This document shows positions 6,812 through 14,040 of a stretch of DNA of 32,046 bases, one piece after another. Source of the DNA: an uncultured Ruminococcus sp. (GTDB lineage: Bacteria > Bacillota > Clostridia > Oscillospirales > Ruminococcaceae); the NCBI GenBank assembly GCA_947627625.1, contig CANQWR010000018.1, forward strand, positions 1-32,046. Reading direction: 5' to 3'. The notes under the pieces were generated by a model, which did no database searches, had not been told where the DNA came from, and was given only the letters and a program-made list of their open reading frames with translations. Positions within the stretch are counted from its first letter, which is position 1, and each line of letters starts with the position of its first letter. The translations under genes were made by a program, and so were the position numbers.

Positions 6812-8143
6812 CTAAAAGCCCTCTTCTTTTAATTTTTTAACTATCCCGACATAGTACTCCCTGACATCATAGCCGTCTATATTTTCCCTGAAAAGGTCTA
6901 TGACATCGCCGTGGCTTATACCTCTGCGGTGTTTGTCATTTCTCACAAGTTCATATTCGCCGTGCTGTGCGGACTTCTCCCACACAAGACCGTCGTTCTC
7001 ACCATTCAGCTTTTTTATTATCGTGTAGCCGAGATTTAAGGGGAAACCTGCCGACCTTGCACTTTTCATGACTGACATCCTGCTCCTGTAGGAGACAAGC
7101 GGTGAATCGGGCATTTCAATATCATAGTTCTCCGCCCTTGAAGCCCTCAAATCCTCCACACCCGACAGAAAATCGGGCTTTGTGTCGCCGAGTACCGTGA
7201 AAATCTGGTTGTACTTTTCGGCGACAATTTTAACTATACCGTTCGGCAGTTTGTCAAAAAGATAGTCCACCATGTCACAGCCCCTGTGAGGAGTGTTTAT
7301 AGTCGTGAGAGTTGCAACGTACCTGTCCATGCCCAGCTTGCTTATTGCGTAGCGTGAGTCAAGACCGCCCTTTGAGTGTGCTATTATATTGACTTTCTCC
7401 GCACCTGTCTCCTGTCTGATTTTCATAATAGCGTCCCGCAGTTCACCCGCACTGTCTTTTATGGACTGTGCCGACTGCTGATGACCGTAATACACATTTG
7501 CTCCGTTTCGTATGAGTGAGGCGGGTACTCTCCCCCAGTAGTTCATTATCTGCCAGTCACGGAAAAATATCCCGTGTACCATCAAAACAGGATATTTAGT
7601 TTTGCATATTTCGTTTTCCGCACGGGCGTTTTCAAGCTCAATCCTTGCGGACTCCACTATAAATTCACGTCTTGATATTTTGTAAAATCTGCTCAGCGGA
7701 AATATGTTCACTATCGGACACCACCACACCGCAAACATCAGTAAATGGTCTTTCAGCTTTATCTGCTTTGAACTCAGTGAAGCCCTCAGACTTCCCGAAA
7801 ATACGACAATCCCGACTGCAATCAACGGCATTATTACGGAAAACACTTTCGGCAAAACTCCCGCACTACTCCTGCCGATATATAAAAATAATATGACTAT
7901 CTCAAACAGTGCGGACAATCCCCCAAGCCATATAAGCGAACAAGCCCTGCTGAGGCGTTTAAGTCTCCTGTCGTCCACTCCGATTTTCTCACTCCTGAAA
8001 ACTACCCAAAGATATGAGATTGACGAAAAAACTGTCAGAATTATTTTGACGGGAACGCTCAAATCGGTCTCCGTCCAAAGCGGAATAAGACTGCAAAAAA
8101 GCAGGATTATCAGAAGTTCAAAAATGTGTACTACCTTTTTCAT
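6812..8143 (-). CDS. Membrane-anchored alpha/beta-hydrolase (lipase/esterase)
   Basis: The N-terminal half of this 443-residue protein holds about five hydrophobic segments (roughly 6-22, 31-49, 68-90, 97-116 and 130-148). The C-terminal half is a lipase-like hydrolase with the oxyanion-loop motif LMVHGIF (about 187-193), the nucleophile elbow AHSKGGLDSRY with S257, and INTPHRG downstream. This resembles the triacylglycerol lipase/LipA branch, with Ala in place of the first Gly of GxSxG. ATG 8143 is preceded by GAGAGGAG; the longer TTG start at 8158 lies before that site and is not favoured. The substrate is unknown; a membrane lipid or acylated cell-surface compound is plausible. A terminator separates it from the gene upstream, so it is probably transcribed on its own. 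Confidence 0.8.
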   Translation of the reverse strand: MKKVVHIFELLIILLFCSLIPLWTETDLSVPVKIILTVFSSISYLWVVFRSEKIGVDDRRLKRLSRACSLIWLGGLSALFEIVILFLYIGRSSAGVLPKVFSVIMPLIAVGIVVFSGSLRASLSSKQIKLKDHLLMFAVWWCPIVNIFPLSRFYKISRREFIVESARIELENARAENEICKTKYPVLMVHGIFFRDWQIMNYWGRVPASLIRNGANVYYGHQQSAQSIKDSAGELRDAIMKIRQETGAEKVNIIAHSKGGLDSRYAISKLGMDRYVATLTTINTPHRGCDMVDYLFDKLPNGIVKIVAEKYNQIFTVLGDTKPDFLSGVEDLRASRAENYDIEMPDSPLVSYRSRMSVMKSARSAGFPLNLGYTIIKKLNGENDGLVWEKSAQHGEYELVRNDKHRRGISHGDVIDLFRENIDGYDVREYYVGIVKKLKEEGF

Positions 8144-8171
8144 TGAAACTCCTCTCAAAAGACGTGTCTTT

Positions 8172-8210
8172 CAAAAAAACAGGCTGTTCCGAACCGTTCA
8201 GAACAGCCTT
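8172..8210 (-). terminator. Intrinsic terminator after the zinc-ribbon gene
   Basis: On the minus strand the stem GGCTGTTC/GAACAGCC (extended to AGGCTGTTC) closes a 10-11-nt loop and is followed by TGTTTTTTTG. It ends the zinc-ribbon transcript before the lipase gene. Confidence 0.85.
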
Positions 8211-8336
8211 GTTCACGATATGCCGAATCGCACGGCAAACGGCTATGGTGCAAGACCCGTCCGAAAAATTTCACTCACGGACAGGCACATACCACCCTGA
8301 ACACGCCGTCTGCACTCCCGTCATACGACATACATC

Positions 8337-8771
8337 TCAGAAATTCTTGTTGGCATCTGCATTGAAGAAATTGTTACTGCTTTCGGTGTAGTAGTCGTTC
8401 GACTCAAGAGACATGAAGTCATCGTCCTCGGACTCGGGAAGTCTCGCTCCGCAACGTCCACAGAACTGGAAACGCTCGTTTACCTCTGCGTCGCACTTGG
8501 GACAGATTTTGTAACCCCTTATGCCGTTGAGTTCGTACCTCATCTTCTTTATTCTCCTACGCCTTGTGTCAATGTCGTCACAGAGAATTTTCAGGTTTGC
8601 AGGGTCCTCATTGGGATTTTTGTAGTACTTCTTGCCGATGTCGGTGAAAATCTCGACAATTCTCTCCTCCTCATAGAGAATCTTTCTCTTAAGGTTGTTT
8701 GCCTCCGAGACACTCTTTGCCTTATCAGATGCCGACCTGCTTATGTTTCCGACCGTATCGAGAATGCTCAT
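8337..8771 (-). CDS. Coiled-coil protein with C-terminal zinc ribbon, function unknown
   Basis: The 144-residue protein has an N-terminal helical, charged region (about 1-85, rich in E, K and R, with SRSASDKAKSVSEANNLKRK) likely to form a coiled coil. A zinc ribbon follows with two CxxC pairs, CPKC and CGRC (about 91-112), then an acidic Asn-rich tail ending NNFFNADANKNF. Similar small zinc-ribbon proteins are widespread in Clostridia without assigned function. The start at 8771 has CAGGAG upstream; the longest frame reads 24 codons further into the promoter and is rejected. It has its own consensus promoter with a striking inverted repeat and its own terminator, so it is a monocistronic, probably regulated gene. 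Confidence 0.8.
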   Translation of the reverse strand: MSILDTVGNISRSASDKAKSVSEANNLKRKILYEEERIVEIFTDIGKKYYKNPNEDPANLKILCDDIDTRRRRIKKMRYELNGIRGYKICPKCDAEVNERFQFCGRCGARLPESEDDDFMSLESNDYYTESSNNFFNADANKNF

Positions 8772-8814
8772 CTCAATCACTCCTGTAGAAAAAATTTCGC
8801 TTAACGCTTTTCTT

Positions 8815-8857
8815 ATTATACAGCAATTCTGAAAATTTGTCAAGTGTTTTCAGAATT
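8815..8857 (-). promoter_or_regulatory. Consensus promoter inside an 11-bp inverted repeat (zinc-ribbon gene)
   Basis: On the minus strand TTGACA (8843-8838), 17 bases and TATAAT (8820-8815) form a perfect sigma-A promoter. The -35 lies in the 11-nt gap between perfect 11-bp inverted arms AATTCTGAAAA (8825-8835) and TTTTCAGAATT (8847-8857). This is the geometry expected for a repressor operator over the -35 box. Confidence 0.8.
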
Positions 8858-8938
8858 ATTTTTCAATCGGGATAATTTAAGTGCAATATGCACAAATAAT
8901 TCCGAAATTTCTATATAATTTTACGGGATACTCCCCTC

Positions 8939-9373
8939 TCACATCTCCGATATGTCCTTGTCTGTCAGGAGTATAACGCCGTTAGCCGTCAGGACTTCCG
9001 ATGCCTTTTCAATGTCGTCCACACGGACCGCAAAAGAGACAGCTTTGTCGGACTTTCCCGTGAACGCATAGAGGTACTCTATATTGACGCTCTCCTGTCC
9101 GAGAATGTCAAGCACACGGCTAAGCTGTCCCGCAGAATCGGGAATGGTAATGGCGACTATTTCCGTTATTTTGAAAGCATATCCTCCCTTTTCAAGGGCA
9201 TTTTCTGCCCTTTCGGAGTCGTTCACAATAATTCTGAGTATTCCGAAATCTCTCGTGTCGGCAAGGCTCAAAGCCCTTATGTTCACCTTGTTTTCTTTCA
9301 GGAGTTTCATGACTTCCGCCAGACGGTTCGGAAAATTGTCAACGAAAACCGAAATCTGTCTCACCTGTGCCAT
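8939..9373 (-). CDS. Tandem ACT-domain protein
   Basis: Two ACT domains fill this 144-residue protein: the first starts at ISVFVDNFPNRLAEVMKLLKEN (about 6-70), the second at AITIPDSAGQLSRVLDILGQE (about 72-140). ACT domains usually bind amino acids as regulators. Stand-alone double-ACT proteins are common next to phenylacetate-CoA ligase and iorAB genes, where a role in sensing aromatic amino acids is inferred, not proven. ATG 9373 is preceded by GGGGAG inside the end of the upstream Cse60-like gene, whose stop is only 5 bases away, so translation is probably coupled. It is the last gene of the paaK unit. Confidence 0.85.
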   Translation of the reverse strand: MAQVRQISVFVDNFPNRLAEVMKLLKENKVNIRALSLADTRDFGILRIIVNDSERAENALEKGGYAFKITEIVAITIPDSAGQLSRVLDILGQESVNIEYLYAFTGKSDKAVSFAVRVDDIEKASEVLTANGVILLTDKDISEM

Positions 9374-9378
9374 ACTTC

Positions 9379-9654
9379 TCACTCCCCGCTTTCGGTCTTG
9401 TTCTCGGCTGTCTCCTCGGACTTTTTCTTTCTGGGCTTGGGCTTTTCCTCGTACATAACAAGTGCGGAGAAGTCCTCAACAAATTCGTTTGCGTGTGTCT
9501 GGACATCGTGGCACATTCCCGAAGTCGTGCTGTACTTTATGTCTATGACTTTTACCTCCGAGATAAACTCGTTCAGCTCGTTCTCAAACGTCACGAACTT
9601 CTCGTACTTCTCCTGAACGGGGAGAAAACTTGTTGAAAATAATTTTACTTTCAT
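9379..9654 (-). CDS. Cse60-like sporulation-associated protein
   Basis: The 91-residue protein opens with VKLFSTS and contains ENELNEFISE, KVIDIKYSTTS and DFSALVMYEE. This order matches small Cse60-family proteins (VKLF...LE.QINEFL...IIDIKY...SAMVIY). Bacillus Cse60 is a sporulation sigma-E regulon member of unknown mechanism. A basic-acidic tail (KPKPRKKKSEET) of about 20 residues is extra. ATG 9654 has GAGG 8 bases upstream, and a GTG three codons earlier is less likely. It is placed between paaK and the ACT gene on the same strand, so it may be there by operon position rather than by function. Confidence 0.7.
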   Translation of the reverse strand: MKVKLFSTSFLPVQEKYEKFVTFENELNEFISEVKVIDIKYSTTSGMCHDVQTHANEFVEDFSALVMYEEKPKPRKKKSEETAENKTESGE

Positions 9655-9705
9655 AAAAGACACCTCGTTTTTATATTTTTTTATAATTTATAAGTTTTTA
9701 TTATA

Positions 9706-11013
9706 TCAGTCGTGGAGTTTTCTCCTGTCAATGACTCTCACAGCCTTGCCCTCACTCCTCGTTATGGACTTTGGTGTAACAAGGTGCACTTTCGGATTTA
9801 TTCCCAAAACCGCCTTGATAGCTTCGGCAAGGTTTCTCTCCTGAGCCTGCATATCTTTCACTTTGTCCGACAACTGCTGAATATTCATCTCAACGCTTAT
9901 GTCAAGAGTGTCGGTGTTGTTCACCCTGTCAACTTCTATCAGATAGTTCGGTGAATAGCCCTGCTCTATCAGGACTGTCTCTATCTGGCTTGGGAAGACG
10001 TTCACGCCCCTTATTATCAGCATATCGTCACTCCTGCCCTTCGGCTTTGACATCTTTATCAAAGTTCTTCCGCATGAACACTTCTTGCGTGAGAGTACGC
10101 ACAAATCTCTCGTCCTGTACCTCAAAAGCGGGAACGCCTCTTTTGTTATGCTCGTGAAAACAAGTTCCCCGACTTCGCCCTCCGGCAGAACTTCCCCTGT
10201 TTCGGGGTTTATTATTTCGGGAATAAAGTGGTCTTCATTTATGTGCATACCGGTCTGTTCCGAACACTCAAACGCCACTCCCGGACCGCTTGTCTCCGTC
10301 AGACCGTAAACGTCATAAGCCTTTATTCCGAGGGACTCCTCTATAGAGTGTCGCATTTCCTCCGTCCACGGCTCTGCACCGAAAAGCCCCGCTTTGAGTT
10401 TTATGTCGTCCGTGGTGTAGCCCATGTCGTGGAGAGTTTCCCCTATATACGCTGCATAAGACGGCGTACAGCAGAGAATTGTCGCTCCCAGATCACGCAT
10501 AAATGTAATCTGACGTTCAGTATTACCGCTTGACATGGGCAGTGTCAGACAGCCCACTTTATGCGAACCGCCGTTAAATCCCGGACCGCCCGTGAAAAGA
10601 CCGTAACCATAGCAGACGTGACAGACATCATCTTTAGTACCGCCTGCCGCTGTTATCGCTCTCGCACAGCAATCCTCCCACAAGTCAATATCATACTGCG
10701 TATAGAACGCAACTACCCTCTTGCCCGTTGTACCGCTTGTGGACTGTATTCTCACGCACTCGCTGAGCGGCTTTGCAAGAAGTCCATAGGGGTAAGTGTC
10801 ACGCAAATCGGCTTTTGACAAAAACGGCAGTTTGTACAAGTCATCCGTGGACTTTATGTCTTCGGGCTTTACACCCTTTTCGTCCATGAGATTCCTGTAG
10901 TACTCCACATTTTCATAGACGTGCCTGACCTGTTTTACAAGTCTCTCGTCCTGTAGTTTTTTCATGTCTTCACGGGACATAGTTTCAATTTCCTGATTCC
11001 AATATCTCTCCAT
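9706..11013 (-). CDS. paaK: Phenylacetate-CoA ligase (AMP-forming)
   Basis: It activates phenylacetate or a related arylacetate with ATP and CoA. The 435-residue protein has the P-loop STSGTTGKR (91-99), the YGLTETSGPG motif, the YRTRDLC segment and a C-terminal SEGKAVRVIDRR region, all typical of PaaK. ATG 11013 is preceded by AAGGAGA, and the codons MIP upstream are not needed. The iorA/iorB genes lie upstream on the same strand. Together they can convert arylacetyl-CoA and aryl-pyruvates in either direction, as in phenylalanine synthesis from phenylacetate known in rumen ruminococci, or in aromatic amino acid breakdown. Two repeat elements (D and E) separate it from the preceding lipoprotein gene, so it may have its own promoter, though none was found. 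Confidence 0.92.
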   Translation of the reverse strand: MERYWNQEIETMSREDMKKLQDERLVKQVRHVYENVEYYRNLMDEKGVKPEDIKSTDDLYKLPFLSKADLRDTYPYGLLAKPLSECVRIQSTSGTTGKRVVAFYTQYDIDLWEDCCARAITAAGGTKDDVCHVCYGYGLFTGGPGFNGGSHKVGCLTLPMSSGNTERQITFMRDLGATILCCTPSYAAYIGETLHDMGYTTDDIKLKAGLFGAEPWTEEMRHSIEESLGIKAYDVYGLTETSGPGVAFECSEQTGMHINEDHFIPEIINPETGEVLPEGEVGELVFTSITKEAFPLLRYRTRDLCVLSRKKCSCGRTLIKMSKPKGRSDDMLIIRGVNVFPSQIETVLIEQGYSPNYLIEVDRVNNTDTLDISVEMNIQQLSDKVKDMQAQERNLAEAIKAVLGINPKVHLVTPKSITRSEGKAVRVIDRRKLHD

Positions 11014-11080
11014 TGGTATCATCTCCTTTTGGTATATTTTAGAATGATAATGGGAGTTTGGGAGAGGGACTCCCTAACCT

Positions 11081-11198
11081 CCCGAATTAAAACAGTAGAC
11101 TATCATGGGGGTTCGGGGGGATACTTCCCCCCGACGGGGGGTGGGGGCAGAGCCCCCAATGGGGGTTCAGGGGGTAACGCCCCTGCCCCTTATCGTTG
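11081..11198 (+). repeat. Dispersed GC multi-hairpin element, copy D (full)
   Basis: It lies between paaK and the lipoprotein gene, antisense to both. The left flank is CCGAATTAAAACAGTAGAC. It has hairpin 1 GGGGGG/ATACTT/CCCCCC, hairpin 2 GGGGGC/AGA/GCCCCC, and a slightly damaged hairpin 3 (CAGGGGG TAA CGCCCCTG), then CCCCTTATCGTTG. With copy E it makes up most of the 435-base gene-free gap 11014-11448. Confidence 0.85.
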
Positions 11199-11202
11199 CT
11201 TT

Positions 11203-11254
11203 GTGGGGGGCTCCGCCCCCCACTCCCCCCGCCAAAGGGGGAAAACCCCTTTGG
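11203..11254. repeat. Pair of perfect 9-bp GC hairpins between elements D and E
   Basis: Two adjacent hairpins differ from the main element: GTGGGGGGC/TCC/GCCCCCCAC (11203-11223) and CCAAAGGGG/GAAAA/CCCCTTTGG (11232-11254). Both stems are perfect over 9 bp. Neither is followed by a T-run, so they are not ordinary terminators. They may be a second repeat family or an extension module of the element. Confidence 0.7.
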
Positions 11255-11325
11255 AAACCCGTGATTAGATAGTTTTAGTTCTGCGACTATCCAAGTAACA
11301 GTAAGACTTGACTAAGCCCATTATA

Positions 11326-11445
11326 GGGGGTTCGGGGGGATTCTTCCCCCCGACGGGGGTTTGGGGGCAGAGCCCCCAATGGGGGTTCAGGGGGCGAAGC
11401 CCCCTGCCCCTTATCGTTCATTGGTGTCTGGGGGAAACTCCCCCG
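11326..11445 (+). repeat. Dispersed GC multi-hairpin element, copy E (full)
   Basis: It starts at CATTATAGGGGGTTCGG. Hairpin 1 is GGGGGG/ATTCTT/CCCCCC, hairpin 2 GGGGGC/AGA/GCCCCC and hairpin 3 CAGGGGGC/GAA/GCCCCCTG, then CCCCTTATCGTTCA. A further short hairpin CTGGGGGAAACTCCCCC ends 3 bases before the lipoprotein stop codon. The AT-rich tail is absent. Confidence 0.85.
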
Positions 11446-11448
11446 TAA

Positions 11449-12966
11449 TTATATTGTGTACTCGATTATATTGCTCACTCTTATATATGTGCCGTTTATG
11501 TATGCGACAAGATATATCGTGTAATCCCCCGTGTCATTGCCGAAATACTGATAGCTCAGCTCGTCTTCCGCATTCCTGTGGAGTACCTCAACGCCGTCTT
11601 TTAGTATCATCCAGCCGAGATTCTCAAAACCGTCGTGTTCGTCACGGGTGACTGTGTGGTCGTTGTCCATAGTCAGAGTAAAAGTTTCAACTATTTCAAC
11701 TTCGTCCTCACGCTTCTGTCTGTAGGACAAATATTCAAACGGCTCTCCGTCAACGGTAACTTCTGCGGAACAGTCCTTGAAAGCAGTCCCCGCTTCTCTG
11801 CCTATTATCGCACCGTAATCGTCAATTCCGCCAGAAACTCTGCCCGAAACGTGAACATCTTCCCACACATCGGACATATAGACCTGTCCGCCGACTATTC
11901 CCGTGCAACCTGTTGCGGAGACGTCCGCATCGGTAAAATTTATATTTCCGACATACGTGCTGAGACCGTAACCTATAAATCCCGTGTCGGCATAGCCATC
12001 TTTTATAGTCATATTTTTTATCACATGACCGTTGCCCATGACCGCACCGCTGAAGGCATTTTTGCTCCAGCCCATAGGTTTCCAGTCGTACCCCGCAAGG
12101 TCTATGTCCGATTCGAGAGTTATTGCGACAGGTTCGCCCGTTGCGTTCACATACCAGACCGCCGAGGCGAGTTTTTCGGGCGAGTCAACGCTGAATGCAC
12201 CCTCACAGGCTACAGCCCACTCCTTGTCGGCAAGTTTCATTATGTCCCCTGTCTCACACTCACGCTCCCAGTCAGAAATATTCTCCGCAGGGTCTATTTC
12301 ATACGCATACTCCGAAACGTCCTCCCCCCAACAGGAATACCACTGAAATGCGTCCGCAAGCATATAAGCACCTGTTTCGGGTACGTCAAAGCTGACCGTA
12401 CAATTTTCCGTATCGAGTTCGGATTCTATTGTATCATAAAAACTGTCCTTTTCGTTGTAGTGCAGAACTATCAGATTTTTTTCGGGTACTCCACGCAGTT
12501 CTTCCCTGTTGTAGGTGAAATCAATGTGCGGAGAGGTGACAGTCTCATTGTAGTCAAATTCAACAGGCACTCCCACAAGTCCGACAACTCCGCTGTGCAG
12601 GACATTCACGTTGTAAACGTCCTCCACAGACGCATTTTTTCTCAAATTTCCGCTACACTCAGCCGTGAGAGTGATACCCGTGAGTTCGGGCTTTGCGGGG
12701 TTGTCTATAGTCTTGTGACAGCTTTGCAGACCTGAAAATTCCTCCGTTGTCTCCTCCTGAACAGTCTCAGGCTCAATTTCGGTCTCTGTCTCAATTTCAG
12801 TCTCCGTCCCAGATTCTGCACTCTCCTCCGAAAATTCGGACGTCCCCGTGACGGAATTTTTATCGCTGATTTCGTCTGCATAGTCGGACGGTCCGCAACC
12901 CGATATTGTCCCAACAACCACAGACGACAACAGCAGTCCCGTCAAAAAATCTTTTAACTTTCCCAT
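11449..12966 (-). CDS. Secreted lipoprotein with GLUG-like beta-solenoid region, function unknown
   Basis: The 505-residue protein begins with a lipoprotein signal peptide (KLKDFLTGLLLSSVVVGTISGC, lipobox ISGC). An acidic Glu/Thr-rich linker follows (about 30-75), then a globular part, and then a region with repeated Gly-rich turns (GAVMGNGHVIKNMTI, DTGFIGYG, CTGIVGGQV, VSGGIDDYGAIIGREAG; about 300-390) that resembles GLUG or pectin-lyase-like beta-solenoid repeats. A C-terminal beta-rich region may be Ig-like. It is a predicted surface lipoprotein that could bind a polymer. ATG 12966 lies one base after the iorB stop with AGGAG inside iorB, so it is cotranscribed with iorB, an odd place for a surface protein. 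No known enzyme motif was seen. Confidence 0.75.
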   Translation of the reverse strand: MGKLKDFLTGLLLSSVVVGTISGCGPSDYADEISDKNSVTGTSEFSEESAESGTETEIETETEIEPETVQEETTEEFSGLQSCHKTIDNPAKPELTGITLTAECSGNLRKNASVEDVYNVNVLHSGVVGLVGVPVEFDYNETVTSPHIDFTYNREELRGVPEKNLIVLHYNEKDSFYDTIESELDTENCTVSFDVPETGAYMLADAFQWYSCWGEDVSEYAYEIDPAENISDWERECETGDIMKLADKEWAVACEGAFSVDSPEKLASAVWYVNATGEPVAITLESDIDLAGYDWKPMGWSKNAFSGAVMGNGHVIKNMTIKDGYADTGFIGYGLSTYVGNINFTDADVSATGCTGIVGGQVYMSDVWEDVHVSGRVSGGIDDYGAIIGREAGTAFKDCSAEVTVDGEPFEYLSYRQKREDEVEIVETFTLTMDNDHTVTRDEHDGFENLGWMILKDGVEVLHRNAEDELSYQYFGNDTGDYTIYLVAYINGTYIRVSNIIEYTI

Positions 12967-12967
12967 C

Positions 12968-13537
12968 TCACACGCTCCTTCCGAGTTCAAAAGCCTTTTT
13001 ATTCAGTTCAAGAAACTTTGCCGGTACGCACTCTTTCAGGGCGTTCTGCCAAAGTTCTTCGGGGTAGTCCGTCCGTGAAGCCAGTACCCCCATAAGCACC
13101 ACGTTTGACGCTTTTGCACTCCCAGCCTGCTCCGCAAGTGAGAGTGCGTCAACGGCGATAACTTTCGCCTTTTCACTCAGCTTTTCGGCGAGATTTTCGG
13201 GATACTCCATATTTCCCGTTATGACGGGCATGGGGTCTATCTGCTGTGTGGACGTTATGAGTTTACCGCCCTCTTTCAGGTAAGGCAGACTTCTTGCCGA
13301 TTCGAGAAGTTCAAAAGAAATTATCATATCGGCTTCGCCTTTTTCAATTACAGGCGAATAGACTTTCTCCCCGTACTTCACATATGTGACGACAGAACCA
13401 CCCCTCTGCGACATTCCGTGTACTTCGCTAACTTTTACGTCATAGCCCTGTGCAAGAAGGACGTTTCCGAGAAGCCTTGACGCAAGAAGTGAACCCTGTC
13501 CGCCAACTCCCACTATCATAATCGATTTAATCTCCAT
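12968..13537 (-). CDS. iorB: Indolepyruvate:ferredoxin oxidoreductase, beta subunit
   Basis: The 189-residue protein has the gamma-type 2-oxoacid oxidoreductase signature GVGGQGSLLASRLLG (10-24), EVHGMSQRGGSV (38-49), and IISFELLESAR, as in IorB. With IorA it oxidises aryl-pyruvates to aryl-acyl-CoA with ferredoxin, or runs in reverse. The start has AAGGAG 5 bases upstream. Unlike usual iorA-iorB pairs, a 130-residue unknown gene separates the two subunit genes here. The next gene, a lipoprotein, begins one base after this stop. Confidence 0.93.
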   Translation of the reverse strand: MEIKSIMIVGVGGQGSLLASRLLGNVLLAQGYDVKVSEVHGMSQRGGSVVTYVKYGEKVYSPVIEKGEADMIISFELLESARSLPYLKEGGKLITSTQQIDPMPVITGNMEYPENLAEKLSEKAKVIAVDALSLAEQAGSAKASNVVLMGVLASRTDYPEELWQNALKECVPAKFLELNKKAFELGRSV

Positions 13538-13562
13538 ATATGCTCCTTTAATGATTATATAT

Positions 13563-13955
13563 TTAATTTTTATATATTATATTCATATCGCCGTCGACAA
13601 ATCCCATGCCGACCGCACTTGATTTCAGTAAAATATTTTTATACTTTCCTGTCTCAAGGTAGTTCTCCGCAAAACTCCTGAAAATTTCAAGGGCGTGGCT
13701 CCGGTCTTTTTCGTCCTCGTCAGAAATATCTATGCAGAAAATATCCTCCTGACTGCTCCACACCTCACAGCAAGCCCAGTCTCCGCCGTCATTTTCGTCA
13801 AAAGTGTCCGTGCCGACCAACTGTATACTGTAAATGTGTTCTTTTATGTCCTCCTCATAGAGATTAAAGCAGTAGGCGACGGTATTTTCGGGCATATCGT
13901 TATTTTCAAGCAGGTTGTCAAGCCAGTCCGCAAACTCCGTGTAAATCTCACTCAT
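13563..13955 (-). CDS. Acidic hypothetical protein between iorA and iorB
   Basis: The 130-residue protein is acidic, with many D and E and no signal peptide or membrane segment. It begins SEIYTEFADWLDNLLEN, has a likely mixed alpha/beta middle (HIYSIQLVGTDTFDENDGGDWACCEVW), a DISDEDEKDRSHALEIFRSFAENYL helix and a beta-like C-terminus GMGFVDGDMNIIYKN. I do not recognise the family; size and composition recall small immunity or SUKH-like proteins, but no diagnostic motif supports that. ATG 13955 has GGAG 8 bases upstream and is favoured over the start at 13964. It is in line with iorA (85-base gap) and iorB (25-base gap), so probably in the same transcript. Confidence 0.7.
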   Translation of the reverse strand: MSEIYTEFADWLDNLLENNDMPENTVAYCFNLYEEDIKEHIYSIQLVGTDTFDENDGGDWACCEVWSSQEDIFCIDISDEDEKDRSHALEIFRSFAENYLETGKYKNILLKSSAVGMGFVDGDMNIIYKN

Positions 13956-14040
13956 CACAATCACTCCACGAATAATTTTTTCAAATTTTTTTCAAATATT
14001 TTCAAAACAAGTATCTGTTTTAGTTAAACAATATTCCCTC

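Noticed and set aside
11635..12735. 366-codon plus-strand open frame
   Set aside because: Antisense to the lipoprotein gene, with no ribosome binding site or recognisable domain; the minus-strand frame has a lipobox and operon coupling.
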